From assembly GCF_003952225.1 (NCBI RefSeq), contig NZ_CP034437.1, positions 3,796,501 to 3,860,500 of the forward strand: 64,000 nt of DNA, read 5' to 3'. The notes below the pieces were generated by a model. The model was not told the DNA's origin, searched no databases, and saw only the letters and a list, made by a program, of their open reading frames with translations. The position numbers and the translations under genes were made by a program. The stretch comes from Paenibacillus albus. Its GTDB lineage: Bacteria > Bacillota > Bacilli > Paenibacillales > Paenibacillaceae. Below, piece by piece: positions 28,085-35,434 of this stretch (position 1 is its first letter; each line of letters starts with the position of its first letter).

Positions 28085-29671
28085 ATGAAACGGTTGACCA
28101 AATGGATGATCCGTTCACAGCCGAAGCATCCCGTTAACAAAGAACTGGCTGCTTCCAGTCTCGATGAAAGCGCATCGGTATCACCGGAATTGGAGCAGAA
28201 CGAGCAGCTTCTCCAGGATACTTTCGACAATTGCTCGGATATCGTATTCCGTAAAGTACGCCACAGCGGTGATGGAGATGGAGAGAAGCGAGAATGGATG
28301 GTCATCTTCCTATCCAGTCTTGTTAATGAACAGCTTATTGATGATCAAATCTTGAAACCACTGATTCTAATGCCCACGGACAAACAACTCTCAATTGATG
28401 CATGTGCAGAAGCCTTTCTCTCGGCTGGAACGATTGAAGTGACGGCAAAGATGAAGGACATTGTACGTCAGCTGTTAAATGGCTATGCGATCGTGTTTGC
28501 TCAAACGGAGCAGAAGGCGATGATGGTGAAGGCCAGTGGGATCAAGCAGCGTAGTCTTGAAGAGCCTTCGTCGGAGCCGGTCATCCGTGGACCGCGAGAT
28601 GGGTTTATTGAGAATATCGGAACGAATCTGGGGCTGCTGCGCAGCAGACTGAAGACCTCGCGGCTCAAGACGGAAACCGTCACTCTGGGCGAGCTGAGCC
28701 AAACTCAGATCATGATCGTCTATATCGCGGGGCTCGCAGAAGAGCCGCTTATTGAAGAAGTGCAGAAACGGGTGAAACGAGTTCAAGTTGACGGCATCCT
28801 CGACTCCGGTTATTTGGAGGAGTTCATCGAAGACTTCCCGTATTCTCCTTTTCCGCAAGTACATAGTACGGAACGGCCCGACGTTGCAGCTGCCGAGCTG
28901 TTAGAGGGAAGAGTGGTTATCCTCGTCGATAATACCCCGTTCGCGCTTATTGCTCCGATGACATTGTGGGCAGGACTACAGGCAAGCGAGGATTATTATA
29001 TCCGCTGGCCGATTGCCACTTTCGTCCGCTGGATTCGGTTTCTATTTATCTTCATCGCGATATTTGCTCCGCCTCTATATGTAGCGGTTACGACCTTCCA
29101 TCAGGAAATGATCCCGACGAATCTCGTGCTTAGCATCGCCTCCGCCAGAGAGGCTGTCCCGTTCCCGGCGCTGATCGAAGCGCTCCTGATGGAGATCATC
29201 TTCGAGGCGCTGCGAGAGGCAGGAATCCGATTGCCGAAGCAGATCGGACAAGCAGTCAGCATTGTCGGCGCACTCGTAATCGGGCAGGCAGCGGTGCAAG
29301 CGGGGATCATCTCGGCGCCAGTAGTCATCATCGTGTCCATTACTGGTATTGCTGCATTCACCATTCCGAGGTATAGCTTCGCTAATGGAATTCGCTTGCT
29401 GCGGTTTCCGATGCTCTTCTTAGCTGGAACGCTTGGGCTATATGGCATTGTGCTTGGATTCATTGGCATTCTGCTGCATGTGTCATCTCTGCGTTCATTC
29501 GGCGTGCCTTATTTCGCCCCTGTCTCATTATCCAGCTTGAAGGATATATTAATTCGCTCGCCAATATGGTCACGCACACTTCGGCCCGGCCTCTTGGGAA
29601 TGGATTCGGCTATTCGCGAGCCAGCGGGGCAGAAGCCGAGTCCATCACGCGGGAAATCGTCCTCCGAGTAG
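28085..29671 (+). CDS. germinant receptor GerA family protein (cluster 3)
   Basis: Full-length A subunit, 528 residues. The soluble N-terminal domain has the canonical motif VIRGPRDGFIENIGTNLGLLRSRLKTSRLK (about residues 165-195). The membrane half contains REAVPFPALIEALLMEIIFEALREAGIRLPKQIGQAVSIVGALVIGQAAVQAG, the best-conserved region of the family. The C-terminal tail (SLKDILIRSPIWSRTLRPG) is cytoplasmic. The ATG at 28085 follows CACGGAGGTAGAC. First gene of a GerA-GerC-small subunit operon in which GerB is missing from its usual middle position. Confidence 0.93.
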   Translation: MKRLTKWMIRSQPKHPVNKELAASSLDESASVSPELEQNEQLLQDTFDNCSDIVFRKVRHSGDGDGEKREWMVIFLSSLVNEQLIDDQILKPLILMPTDKQLSIDACAEAFLSAGTIEVTAKMKDIVRQLLNGYAIVFAQTEQKAMMVKASGIKQRSLEEPSSEPVIRGPRDGFIENIGTNLGLLRSRLKTSRLKTETVTLGELSQTQIMIVYIAGLAEEPLIEEVQKRVKRVQVDGILDSGYLEEFIEDFPYSPFPQVHSTERPDVAAAELLEGRVVILVDNTPFALIAPMTLWAGLQASEDYYIRWPIATFVRWIRFLFIFIAIFAPPLYVAVTTFHQEMIPTNLVLSIASAREAVPFPALIEALLMEIIFEALREAGIRLPKQIGQAVSIVGALVIGQAAVQAGIISAPVVIIVSITGIAAFTIPRYSFANGIRLLRFPMLFLAGTLGLYGIVLGFIGILLHVSSLRSFGVPYFAPVSLSSLKDILIRSPIWSRTLRPGLLGMDSAIREPAGQKPSPSRGKSSSE

Positions 29672-29685
29672 AAAGGACTAGCGAT

Positions 29686-30873
29686 ATGAAGCCTTTCAAT
29701 ATGAAACCAATATTATGCAGCTGTTTGCTTGGAAGCATGCTCATCCTAGGCGGCTGTTGGGACCGCACGGAGATTAATGACCTGGCATTCGCTTCGGGAG
29801 CTTCGTTTGATCTAACGAAGGACGGCCAATACCTCCTGTCCTTGCAGCTGGCCATTCCTGGTGCAGGGCCGGCAGGAGTAGGCGGAGGGCAGGGAGAGAA
29901 GTTCTTTGTCTTATCCGCTGCGGGCAGAAATGCGAATGAAGCCTTCGAGATGATTCAGAAGAAGAGCTCTCGTCGGTTATTTACGGCGCATCGCAGCGTT
30001 ATTTTTATCGGAGAATCATTGGGGCGTCATGGGATTAACGATGTGCTTGACGTGTTCGCTCATGATCCTAGACAGCGCTTAAAGACATACATAATGGTCG
30101 TAAAGGGGCAGGAAGGAAAGAAAATTCTGGAGACGAAATATCCATTCGAGCAAGTGCCGATCGAATCCATCAAAGAACTGGAAGGACTGCGTACCGAGCT
30201 CTCCGTCACCTTGCGCGACTATTTCATATCCGCATCGAGTCAAGGCATTAGCCCCGTGATGGGCGTCATTGAAACCGAGGACGAGTCACAAGGAGGCGAA
30301 GAAAATAGCAATCGATTATTTAAGCAAGCCGGTTCTGCCGTGTTTAAGGATGCGAAGCTTGTAGGGTACTTGGACGGGAAAGAAACATGCGGATTTCTGT
30401 GGGCTACGGATCGAATGAGGTTTGGCCGGTTGAATGCGAACCTGCCAAATGGTCAAGGGAATATAGGGATGCTGTTAAGCCATGCGAATCGAAGAATGAA
30501 AACATACATAGATGGGGATAAAGTCAAGGTGGTGATTCAAATCGAGGGAAAAGGCAGCCTCGTCGAGAATAATTCCCCTCTTGATATCAGCAGACCGAAG
30601 AATCGCGCGCTGGCCGAGAAGGAATTCGAGAAATCTGTCCAGGATCTAGTCGAACGAGTCGTTGCGAAGCTTCAGAAAAAGTATCGAGTGGATAGCTTGG
30701 GCATTGGTCAAGAGATTTACCGGAATCACCCGAAGGTTTGGAAAAGGCTGCAGAGTGAATGGGAAACAAAGTTTCCTGAAGCAGAAGTCGTTACGACGGT
30801 TAAGCTAACGATAGAAGGAGTTGGCATGGCAGGACCACCGCTTCAGCTTAAAGATAAGGAGATCATCAAATGA
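29686..30873 (+). CDS. spore germination lipoprotein, Ger(x)C family (cluster 3)
   Basis: C subunit of a GerA-type receptor, 395 residues. The start chosen is ATG 29686, after GAAAGGA, giving a signal peptide with lipobox LILGGC at Cys24 followed by the family hallmark WDRTEINDLAFASGASFD. The mature region includes RRLFTAHRSVIFIGESLGRHGINDVLDVFAHDPR and a C-terminal domain with VQDLVERVVAKLQKKYRVDSLGIGQEIYRNHPKVWKRLQ. A longer in-frame reading from 29566 overlaps GerA by 100 bases and is rejected. Its stop overlaps the next start (ATGA). Confidence 0.93.
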   Translation: MKPFNMKPILCSCLLGSMLILGGCWDRTEINDLAFASGASFDLTKDGQYLLSLQLAIPGAGPAGVGGGQGEKFFVLSAAGRNANEAFEMIQKKSSRRLFTAHRSVIFIGESLGRHGINDVLDVFAHDPRQRLKTYIMVVKGQEGKKILETKYPFEQVPIESIKELEGLRTELSVTLRDYFISASSQGISPVMGVIETEDESQGGEENSNRLFKQAGSAVFKDAKLVGYLDGKETCGFLWATDRMRFGRLNANLPNGQGNIGMLLSHANRRMKTYIDGDKVKVVIQIEGKGSLVENNSPLDISRPKNRALAEKEFEKSVQDLVERVVAKLQKKYRVDSLGIGQEIYRNHPKVWKRLQSEWETKFPEAEVVTTVKLTIEGVGMAGPPLQLKDKEIIK

Positions 30874-31100
30874 TTACTCAGCTTATCGGATATATCCTGA
30901 TGCTTGCGATTTGGTCTATCCTAAGTATTCGTTCACTCCTGATGAAACAGAAGAATAAAGAAGCCGCCCTATATGGCGGCTTACTGGCTCTTGCGGCGAT
31001 TATCGGGTGCTTCTGCATCACGAAAACAGAGCTGCCAAGCTTTGTCATCCCATTCCAGCTGCTATTCGAGCCCATCGGGATGAAGCTGTTAGGCCGCTGA
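30870..31100 (+). CDS. small two-helix membrane protein, germinant receptor D-type subunit
   Basis: A 76-residue protein translationally coupled to GerC through an ATGA overlap. It has two hydrophobic segments, about residues 1-24 and 33-53, separated by a charged loop (KQKNKEAALYGG). Size, two-helix topology and position after GerC match the small D subunits described for several Bacillus receptors, which modulate receptor function. The match is by architecture, not sequence, so it is an inference. Its 3' end overlaps the convergent GerB gene by 12 bases. Confidence 0.72.
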   Translation: MITQLIGYILMLAIWSILSIRSLLMKQKNKEAALYGGLLALAAIIGCFCITKTELPSFVIPFQLLFEPIGMKLLGR

Positions 31101-32207
31101 GCTGGCTGTTTTCTTGCGAATCGTTCTTTGAACCGTGTCAATCAACAAGAGCATTAAAGGCAAGAACGTCTGATTAAGGAACGCCAAGAGCGGGAACGTG
31201 AACACAAGATAATTGAGCAGCTCCGATGCGTTCTTGAAAATCCAGATCGAGCCAATGATGGACAGCAGCGTGACAGGCAGCACGATATCGCGATAACTCC
31301 GGATGCCGAAGAGCTGGCTAATGCAAAGGCAGAGAATAAATAAGGAAACCGACGTTTTCACAAATGTCCCCATTACCCAAATAGAGACAGCAATCGCTTC
31401 CAGCCGCTCGATCGATCCTTCAATGCCGATGTATTGAATGACGCTTAAGAAGGAGTACGATAATTTACCGGTAATCGGTCCAAGCACCATAATCGAGATT
31501 ATGGCGATGACGAAGATAATCACTGTAATGCCTATTAATGCAAAATAGGAAACATGACGATCGCGTTTTGGATTGTTTAAGTAGGGAAGAAGCCATCCTA
31601 AGATGAACAATTGATTCATAAACGCTCCTGCAGGCATAAACATGCCATAGAGAACAGGAGCTATTCCATTCCCGAGAACAGGCTTGAGATAAGCCGGATC
31701 TGCGTCCTTGATGGCGAGGATGAACATGGGCAGCACTAACAACATAAGCAGCGGTGTTAGAAACTGATTGCATCGTCCGATGACTTCAATGCCGGCAATT
31801 ACTGCGAAGGCGCATAGGAGAAGCAGCGAAAAACTGCCGACAAGAGTGGGGCTCTTGGGCAGCAGCAGCGTTTTGATGAATGCCGTATGTTGCAAGGTTA
31901 TCGTGGAGATGGAGACGAACCAATAGTACACATAATTGAGCCCTAGTAAGGAGCCGAGCCACTTGCCGAGGATCTTTGAACCGTATTCGAGAATCGTTAG
32001 TCCAGGATAGCGGCGCGCGAGTGTCGTCATCACCCATATGCTTATAAGTCCGGTAACAGCGGAGGGCAGTACGGACAACCAAGCATCCTGTTTAGCGAAC
32101 ATCACCATCTGGGCAGGCACGGTTAAGTTAATGGTGGAGACGACAAAAGTGAACAAAATTAAGCCAAGCTGAGTTCCTGAAATCTTTTCAACTGCTGGTA
32201 TCTTCAT
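31089..32207 (-). CDS. germinant receptor permease-like subunit, GerB family, convergent (cluster 3)
   Basis: B subunit, 372 residues with ten predicted membrane segments. The N-terminus KISGTQLGLILFTFVVSTINLTVPAQMV is the family signature, with RYPGLTILEYGSKILGKWLGSLLGLNYVYYW next. Unlike clusters 1 and 2, this gene is on the opposite strand to its GerA and GerC partners and converges on them, overlapping the small subunit gene by 12 bases. The minus-strand ATG at 32207 follows AAGGAGAAC. It must have its own promoter, and antisense overlap of the two transcripts is expected. Confidence 0.9.
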   Translation of the reverse strand: MKIPAVEKISGTQLGLILFTFVVSTINLTVPAQMVMFAKQDAWLSVLPSAVTGLISIWVMTTLARRYPGLTILEYGSKILGKWLGSLLGLNYVYYWFVSISTITLQHTAFIKTLLLPKSPTLVGSFSLLLLCAFAVIAGIEVIGRCNQFLTPLLMLLVLPMFILAIKDADPAYLKPVLGNGIAPVLYGMFMPAGAFMNQLFILGWLLPYLNNPKRDRHVSYFALIGITVIIFVIAIISIMVLGPITGKLSYSFLSVIQYIGIEGSIERLEAIAVSIWVMGTFVKTSVSLFILCLCISQLFGIRSYRDIVLPVTLLSIIGSIWIFKNASELLNYLVFTFPLLAFLNQTFLPLMLLLIDTVQRTIRKKTASSAA

Positions 32208-32270
32208 GAGTTCTCCTTGCCGTTCGGAAATATTCCCAAGTATTAGCTGAACGGAATCACTTTATACGAG

Positions 32271-32299
32271 TTGACTTGCTATCTACTAAAAGGTAGAAT
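32271..32299 (+). promoter_or_regulatory. promoter with TetR operator 1
   Basis: TTGACT (32271-32276) and TAGAAT (32294-32299) are 17 bases apart. The operator GCTATCTACTAAAAGGTAGA (32278-32297) fills the spacer. The predicted transcription start coincides with the start codon at 32306, suggesting a leaderless or nearly leaderless mRNA. Confidence 0.75.
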
Positions 32300-32305
32300 G
32301 ACATC

Positions 32306-32878
32306 ATGACGAAAACAAAAAACACCTCCGAGCAGATCTTAGATACTGCTCAGGCAATGGTTCAGGAATTCGGATTTAACGGATTCAGCTACGCGCATAT
32401 CGCTGAGAAGGTCGGTATTCGGACCGCGAGCATCCATTATTACTTCCCGAATAAGGAGGATTTGGGAGAAGCGCTAATTGCTCGTTATCTCAAGGGATTT
32501 CATGCTGCAAGCGCCCAAATCGACGCGGGTACGACAGACAATTTGGAGCGGCTCTATGGCTTTACCCGCATCTTCAGTGGACCGGTTCAGGATAACAGTA
32601 CTTGCCTAAGCGTCATGCTCTCTTCAGACCTTGCCACCTTATCAGAGAAAGTAAGGGTTGAATTGGCTGGTTTCTTCAACGCCAACCTCAGTTATCTCGA
32701 GCGTGTTCTCGAAGAAGGTCGGCAAGCAGGCCAGCTGCAATTCGAAGGAGAAGTGAAGGCGCAAGCCCATCAGTTTCTTGCTTCGCTGCAAGGCGGGCAA
32801 TTGCTTGCTCGCGGCTTCCGCGATCCAGACCGATTCGAGATGATTGCGAAGGGATTAATATCCGCTTTGAAGGTTTGA
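32306..32878 (+). CDS. TetR/AcrR family repressor of the NIPSNAP-oxidoreductase operon
   Basis: Transcriptional regulator of 190 residues. The helix-turn-helix region is ILDTAQAMVQEFGFNGFSYAHIAEKVGIRTASIHYYFPNKEDLGEALIARY (about 11-62), of the type found in regulators responding to reactive small molecules. The C-terminal domain has TCLSVMLSSDLATL, with a cysteine that could be ligand- or redox-sensitive (speculative). One promoter-operator precedes it, and the same palindrome recurs before the next gene and before the SDR gene, so it probably controls itself and the downstream genes. No good ribosome site lies at normal spacing (AAAAGG is 12-13 bases upstream). Confidence 0.9.
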   Translation: MTKTKNTSEQILDTAQAMVQEFGFNGFSYAHIAEKVGIRTASIHYYFPNKEDLGEALIARYLKGFHAASAQIDAGTTDNLERLYGFTRIFSGPVQDNSTCLSVMLSSDLATLSEKVRVELAGFFNANLSYLERVLEEGRQAGQLQFEGEVKAQAHQFLASLQGGQLLARGFRDPDRFEMIAKGLISALKV

Positions 32879-32923
32879 GGGCGGATATTTTTTTTGAATA
32901 TAATCTATCTATTGATAGGTAGA
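32875..32923 (+). promoter_or_regulatory. promoter with TetR operator 2
   Basis: TTGAGG (32875-32880) and TATAAT (32899-32904) with an 18-base spacer. The operator TCTATCTATTGATAGGTAGA (32904-32923) overlaps the expected transcription start, a repression geometry. Arms of nine bases match with one mismatch. Confidence 0.75.
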
Positions 32924-32982
32924 CAAATTGCAGAGAATGAGTTAAAGTACAAGTAGTTAAATTAATGAGAGGAGGTGAGAAG

Positions 32983-33306
32983 ATGATATACGAGCTGCGT
33001 GTTTATGATATGCATCCCGGTAAGATGAAGGCTATTCAAGAGCGGTTCGACAATCATGTGATTGCCTTATTCGCGAAGCACGGAATGAAAATTACTCACT
33101 TTTGGGCTGATCTAGATGAAGCGAAGAACCGCCTTTATTATATTGTAGAGCATGACAGCCTGGAGCTTCGCAACGAGAACTATGAGCGATTCCGGAGCGA
33201 TCCGGAATGGATTGAACTGAGAAGGGTAACGGAGCAGAACGGTCCGCTGGTACTGAAACAAGAGAGCTTCTTTATGCAAGACGTCGCATTTTTTACAAAC
33301 AAATAA
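32983..33306 (+). CDS. NIPSNAP family protein (paralogue 1)
   Basis: A 107-residue NIPSNAP-domain protein with the dimeric alpha/beta-barrel fold. It begins MIYELRVYDMHPGKMKAIQERF and shows the family pattern of two beta-alpha-beta repeats, ending DPEWIELRRVTEQNGPLVLKQESFFM. The start is ATG 32983, after GAGAGGAGGTGAG. Bacterial NIPSNAP proteins have no general assigned function; the fold resembles small monooxygenases and dismutase-like enzymes. A closely similar paralogue (MLYELRIYHVVPGRMQ) lies at 34713 in the same putative regulon. Operator 2 lies upstream. Confidence 0.88.
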   Translation: MIYELRVYDMHPGKMKAIQERFDNHVIALFAKHGMKITHFWADLDEAKNRLYYIVEHDSLELRNENYERFRSDPEWIELRRVTEQNGPLVLKQESFFMQDVAFFTNK

Positions 33307-33330
33307 ATCATAAGAATGGAGCAACCCATC

Positions 33331-33870
33331 ATGAAAACATTAGTTATCGTAACACATCCGAACATTGAGACTTCCCGTGTTAATGCCGCTTGGCTTGAGG
33401 AGCTTCGCAAGCATAGCGATATCACCGTTCATGAGCTGTATAAAGCCTACCCTGATGAGAACATCGACGTTGCCAAGGAGCAAGCACTTATTGAAGCGCA
33501 TGACCGCGTTATTTTCCAATATCCGCTCTTCTGGTACAGCTCACCTATGCTTCTGAAGAAATGGTTCGATTCCGTTCTTCAATACGGCTGGGCGTACGGC
33601 CCGGATGGTTCGAAGACAGCTGGCAAGCAATTCGGTGCCGCGATCTCGACCTACGGTTCGGAAGCATCGTATCAGCCTTCAGGATCTAACCGATTCACGC
33701 TAGCTGAGATCTTACGTCCGATTGAAGCGACCACGCACTTTATCAGTGGCGAGTATTTGCCGCACTTTGCATTAAGCGATGTGTCTAATCTAACGGATGA
33801 ACGACTGGCAGAGAGCACGAAGGCTTATGTTAAGCATGTCCGTGCAGCACAGCCAGTAACAGTGGCGTAA
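33331..33870 (+). CDS. flavodoxin-fold NAD(P)H oxidoreductase (KefF/MdaB-like)
   Basis: FMN- or FAD-dependent NAD(P)H:acceptor oxidoreductase of the Flavodoxin_2 family, 179 residues. Typical segments are TLVIVTHPNIETSRVNAAWLEEL at the N-terminus, RVIFQYPLFWYSSPMLLKKWFDSVLQYGWAYGP (flavin-binding loop) and GKQFGAAISTYGSEASY. Related enzymes reduce quinones by two electrons or gate potassium efflux under electrophile stress. The start chosen is ATG 33331, nine bases after GGAG, not the ATG at 33316. It follows the first NIPSNAP gene by 24 bases in one operon. Confidence 0.88.
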   Translation: MKTLVIVTHPNIETSRVNAAWLEELRKHSDITVHELYKAYPDENIDVAKEQALIEAHDRVIFQYPLFWYSSPMLLKKWFDSVLQYGWAYGPDGSKTAGKQFGAAISTYGSEASYQPSGSNRFTLAEILRPIEATTHFISGEYLPHFALSDVSNLTDERLAESTKAYVKHVRAAQPVTVA

Positions 33871-33890
33871 GGCTTTAATCATAAATTAAA

Positions 33891-33910
33891 TCTATCTACT
33901 AATAGATAAA
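33891..33910. promoter_or_regulatory. TetR operator 3
   Basis: TCTATCTACTAATAGATAAA matches the first two operators (consensus arms TCTATCTAC and ATAGGTAGA). It sits 31 bases before the SDR start codon, within the gap after the oxidoreductase gene. Confidence 0.7.
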
Positions 33911-33941
33911 AATAAATCATATATAAAGGGGAATGTTAATC

Positions 33942-34684
33942 ATGAAATTTGAAAATAAAGTTGTCGTCATCACTGGTGGAAGCAGCGGTATTGGTAAAGC
34001 TGCCGCAATTGAATTCGTGAAACAAGGCGCAAGTGTAGTTATTAATGGCCGCCGTGAGGAAGCGCTTCGGGAGGCTGCACAAGAAATTGATCCTACAGGT
34101 CAGCATGTGCCTATGTGGCTGGAGAGATTTCGGATCGACACGTAGCACAACGGTTGATTGCGGAAGGACTGGCACGCTTTGGCCGCATTGATACGCTCGT
34201 CAATAGTGCAGGTATCTTCATCGCTAAGCCATTTACGGAGATTACTGAGGAAGAATTCACTTCCGCGCTCTATACAAATGTTGTCGGTCTGTTCTATCTG
34301 TCGCAGCTGGCTGCTAAAGAAATGCTGAAAGCCGGCTCCGGTCATATCGTCAATATTACGGCAAGCGGAGCTGCAGATCAGCCGATCAAATCCGTGCCTG
34401 CCACACTTGCGGCTTTAACGAAAGGCGGTGTGGGCACATTGACGAAGTCATTGGCAATTGAGTTTGCTGATCGCGGTGTTCGCGTGAATGCAGTCGCTCC
34501 GGGAGTCATTAAGACGCCGATGCATGCGCCTGAAACGCATGATTTCCTTGCAAAGCTGCATCCTATGGGCAGAATGGGCGAAGCGAAAGAGATCGTCGAT
34601 GCCATTCTATATCTGGAATCCGCATCGTTCGTCACAGGTGAAATCCTCCATGTCGATGGCGGACAAAACGCAGGACAGTGGTAA
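33942..34684 (+). pseudogene. short-chain dehydrogenase/reductase with a one-base frameshift
   Basis: The first frame, from ATG 33942, encodes the NAD(P)-binding start KVVVITGGSSGIGKAAAIEFVKQGASVVINGRR, and shifts near 34111-34117. A stop follows at 34143. The rest continues in another frame from GTG 34115: VAGEISDRHVAQRLIAEGLARFGRIDTLVNSAGIF onward. Adding one base there (for example ATGGTGGCT) restores a normal SDR of about 248 residues. The usual catalytic YxxxK is replaced: SVPATLAALTKGGV keeps the Lys but has Ala at the Tyr position, a variant also known in intact relatives. This may be a genuine mutation or an assembly error. Operator 3 precedes it. Confidence 0.85.
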
Positions 34685-34712
34685 TAACCCGAGTAGGAGG
34701 AGGAAGATTGCT

Positions 34713-35036
34713 ATGCTATATGAACTGCGGATTTATCACGTCGTTCCTGGTCGGATGCAAGAGCTTCTGGATCGATTCCGTGATCACACGCTGAAGCTGT
34801 TCGAGAAGCATGATCTGAAGGTGACGAATTTCTGGCTCAATGCAGATGAGACGAAGAATCAGTTCTATTATGTGTTTGAGCACACAGATCAAGCCGCGCG
34901 CGAGAAGAACTTCCAAGCATTTCTGGATGATCCGGAATGGCTGGAGCTGGTGAAGCGCACAGAGAGCAACGGACCTTTATATGAAAAGATTGAAGAGATC
35001 TACATGAATAACGCACCTTTCTTCCAATTTGCTTGA
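34713..35036 (+). CDS. NIPSNAP family protein (paralogue 2)
   Basis: Second NIPSNAP-domain protein, 107 residues, beginning MLYELRIYHVVPGRMQELLDRFRDHTLKLFEKHDLKVTNFW and aligning without gaps to paralogue 1 over nearly its whole length (ETKNQFYYVFEH versus EAKNRLYYIVEH; DPEWLELVKRTESNGPL versus DPEWIELRRVTEQNGPL). ATG 34713 follows GGAGGAGGAAG. It closes the operon, followed by a terminator. The duplication suggests two related substrates or a heterodimer; both are inferences. Confidence 0.88.
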   Translation: MLYELRIYHVVPGRMQELLDRFRDHTLKLFEKHDLKVTNFWLNADETKNQFYYVFEHTDQAAREKNFQAFLDDPEWLELVKRTESNGPLYEKIEEIYMNNAPFFQFA

Positions 35037-35049
35037 GTCAAGACGAGGG

Positions 35050-35077
35050 CAGCCGGTCACAGTGACCGGCTGTTTTT
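35050..35077 (+). terminator. terminator of the NIPSNAP operon
   Basis: CAGCCGGTCAC and GTGACCGGCTG form an almost loopless stem followed by TTTTTG. Confidence 0.88.
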
Positions 35078-35082
35078 GCATT

Positions 35083-35434
35083 GAAAGCGTGTCTGTATTG
35101 AGCTTGTTACAAAAAAGGACATTGTGATTCAACTGAAAGTCGATATCCATCAAAATTTGAAAGCAAGCGTTCTTGTATACACAGGAAAAATGGATATAAG
35201 TGACGAATAGTATCAAAGACAACCAGAAAATCAAAATCCCCTCGTCAAAAACACTTCCTGAGTCGAAATCTATCCCAATTTCAGTGCTTTATTGGAATAC
35301 CTTATAAATGCTATAAAATCATCTGTATTGTTCATACGAGCAAGGCGTGGTAGGGTGAAGATATGAATGTTTTGTAATTGGAATCCGAATAATCGGAATA
35401 AAACAAGATAGGTAAAGTGAGGTGTGCGAAAGAG
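35083..35434. other. gene-free AT-rich region before cysJ
   Basis: About 350 bases with no credible gene. It holds several AT-rich -10-like boxes (TATAAA near 35303 and 35312). A small inverted repeat TCCGA-AATA-TCGGA (35384-35397) is close to the cysJ start and could be part of a sulfur regulator site. No known riboswitch was recognised. Confidence 0.45.

Noticed and set aside
34105-34120. Programmed ribosomal frameshift in the SDR gene
   Set aside because: There is no slippery heptamer or downstream stimulatory structure at the shift; a one-base loss is simpler.
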